Shown in pieces: positions 63,676 to 64,000 of a stretch of DNA of 64,000 nucleotides. The stretch covers positions 232,757-296,756 of the forward strand of contig NZ_CP107835.1 of assembly GCF_036346595.1 (NCBI RefSeq). Reading direction: 5' to 3'. This DNA is from Streptomyces sp. NBC_00525. GTDB lineage: Bacteria > Actinomycetota > Actinomycetes > Streptomycetales > Streptomycetaceae. The notes under the pieces are model-generated. The model did not search any database, was not told where the DNA came from, and saw only the letters and a list, made by a program, of their open reading frames with translations. The translations under genes were made by a program, and so were the position numbers. Positions within the stretch are counted from its first letter, which is position 1. The number at the start of each line of letters is the position of its first letter.

Positions 63676-64000
63676 TCCCCGCCAGGGGAGGGCACCAAAT
63701 CAAATGTCTGCTCAACAAACCCATACGACATCAAGGCGCCGACAGGCGCCCTAGAAACACCCCTTCCCGATAGGGAAGGGGGAGCCCGCCAACCCGTCAT
63801 GCCGTCAGGCATGACACACCACCACCCTCCGGCCGCCAGGCCGGAGCTGACGCCAGCTCAATGTTGGGCCGCCAGGCCCAACCCTTACCAACCCCTTGCT
63901 CCCGCCAGGGAGCAAGCCCACGCCCAACCCCCTTCATGCCGTCAGGCATGAAGCCGCGGCAGTCTCCCGCCGTCAGGCGGGAGTTGGGCCGCCAGGCCCA
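63676..64000. repeat. telomere-like array of tetraloop hairpins
   Basis: Eleven inverted repeats in 325 bp with stems of 6-9 bp. Hairpins: 63676-63691 (loop GCCA), 63735-63750 (GACA), 63760-63781 (GATA), 63796-63815 (GTCA), 63827-63846 (GCCA), 63844-63859 (ACGC, overlapping), 63863-63882 (GCCA), 63895-63916 (GCCA), 63932-63953 (GTCA), 63964-63983 (GTCA), 63985-64000 (GCCA). Ten of eleven loops begin with G and end with A, which permits a sheared G-A pair in single strands, as in Streptomyces telomere hairpins. Stem sequences differ, apart from repeats of GGCATGA and TGGGCC types. No coding capacity. Confidence 0.85.

Noticed and set aside
63676..64000. CRISPR array
   Set aside because: Repeated units are short hairpins of different stems with no constant repeat length or spacers, and there are no cas genes.

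Overview
The window looks like the end of one arm of a linear Streptomyces (or very close actinomycete) replicon. The evidence is the very high G+C, strong third-position bias, GTG and TTG starts, mycothiol-type and Lrp/TetR/SDR gene content, actinobacterial MmpL and FG-GAP proteins, and a terminal array of short hairpins next to a helicase remnant of the kind often found near Streptomyces chromosome ends. No rRNA, tRNA or CRISPR was found.

Region 1 (1-25.1 kb) is ordinary chromosomal-arm DNA with intact genes. It holds an ABC exporter; a tightly overlapping minus-strand operon for sulfate activation and sulfur uptake (cysC-cysD-cysN-ssuA-ssuB-ssuC type, without a visible cysH or sulfite reductase); small detoxification or stress proteins (alpha/beta hydrolase, YdeI, two VOC proteins, AhpD-like CMD); an MmpL transporter; a colicin-immunity-like gene; a TetR/SDR/SDR locus; GNAT; secreted cyclophilin; secreted trypsin; Lrp; a bacterial iodotyrosine-deiodinase-like flavoprotein; an FG-GAP secreted protein; and a mycothiol-dependent-type isomerase.

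Region 2 (25.1-43.7 kb) is a decayed accessory zone. It contains frameshifted sigma-factor-like genes, serine-recombinase wreckage, remnants of a recurring replication module (zinc-ribbon winged-helix Rep-like protein plus DciA/DUF721-like protein), an AlbA_2 protein, a CoiA-like coiled-coil protein, an IS630 copy, a lower-GC secreted protein, a HEPN-like protein, and a 1.19-kb IS5-type element. The IS5 element has a CTAG target duplication, carries a second colicin-immunity-like gene inside its terminal repeats, and has split a host gene that can be rebuilt exactly.

Region 3 (43.7-57.0 kb) is a conflict/defence neighbourhood. A trypco2 gene precedes a 1638-residue trypsin-STAND NTPase. Further on are a barstar-like gene, a coupled three-gene operon ending in a CoiA-like nuclease, and a single-gene OLD-family ATPase/TOPRIM nuclease. 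These are the best candidates for a new or little-described system.

Region 4 (57.0-64.0 kb) is subtelomeric. It has another sigma-like/membrane pair, an XRE regulator with a broken partner, IS5 fragments, a DUF4145 (HEPN-type) protein, an N-terminally truncated and frameshifted telomere-type helicase, one small gene, then about 500 bp without genes. That stretch ends in at least ten perfect hairpins, nearly all with G-N-Y-A or similar four-base loops, running to the last base. This fits a non-classical telomere, but the window alone cannot show that the molecule ends here.
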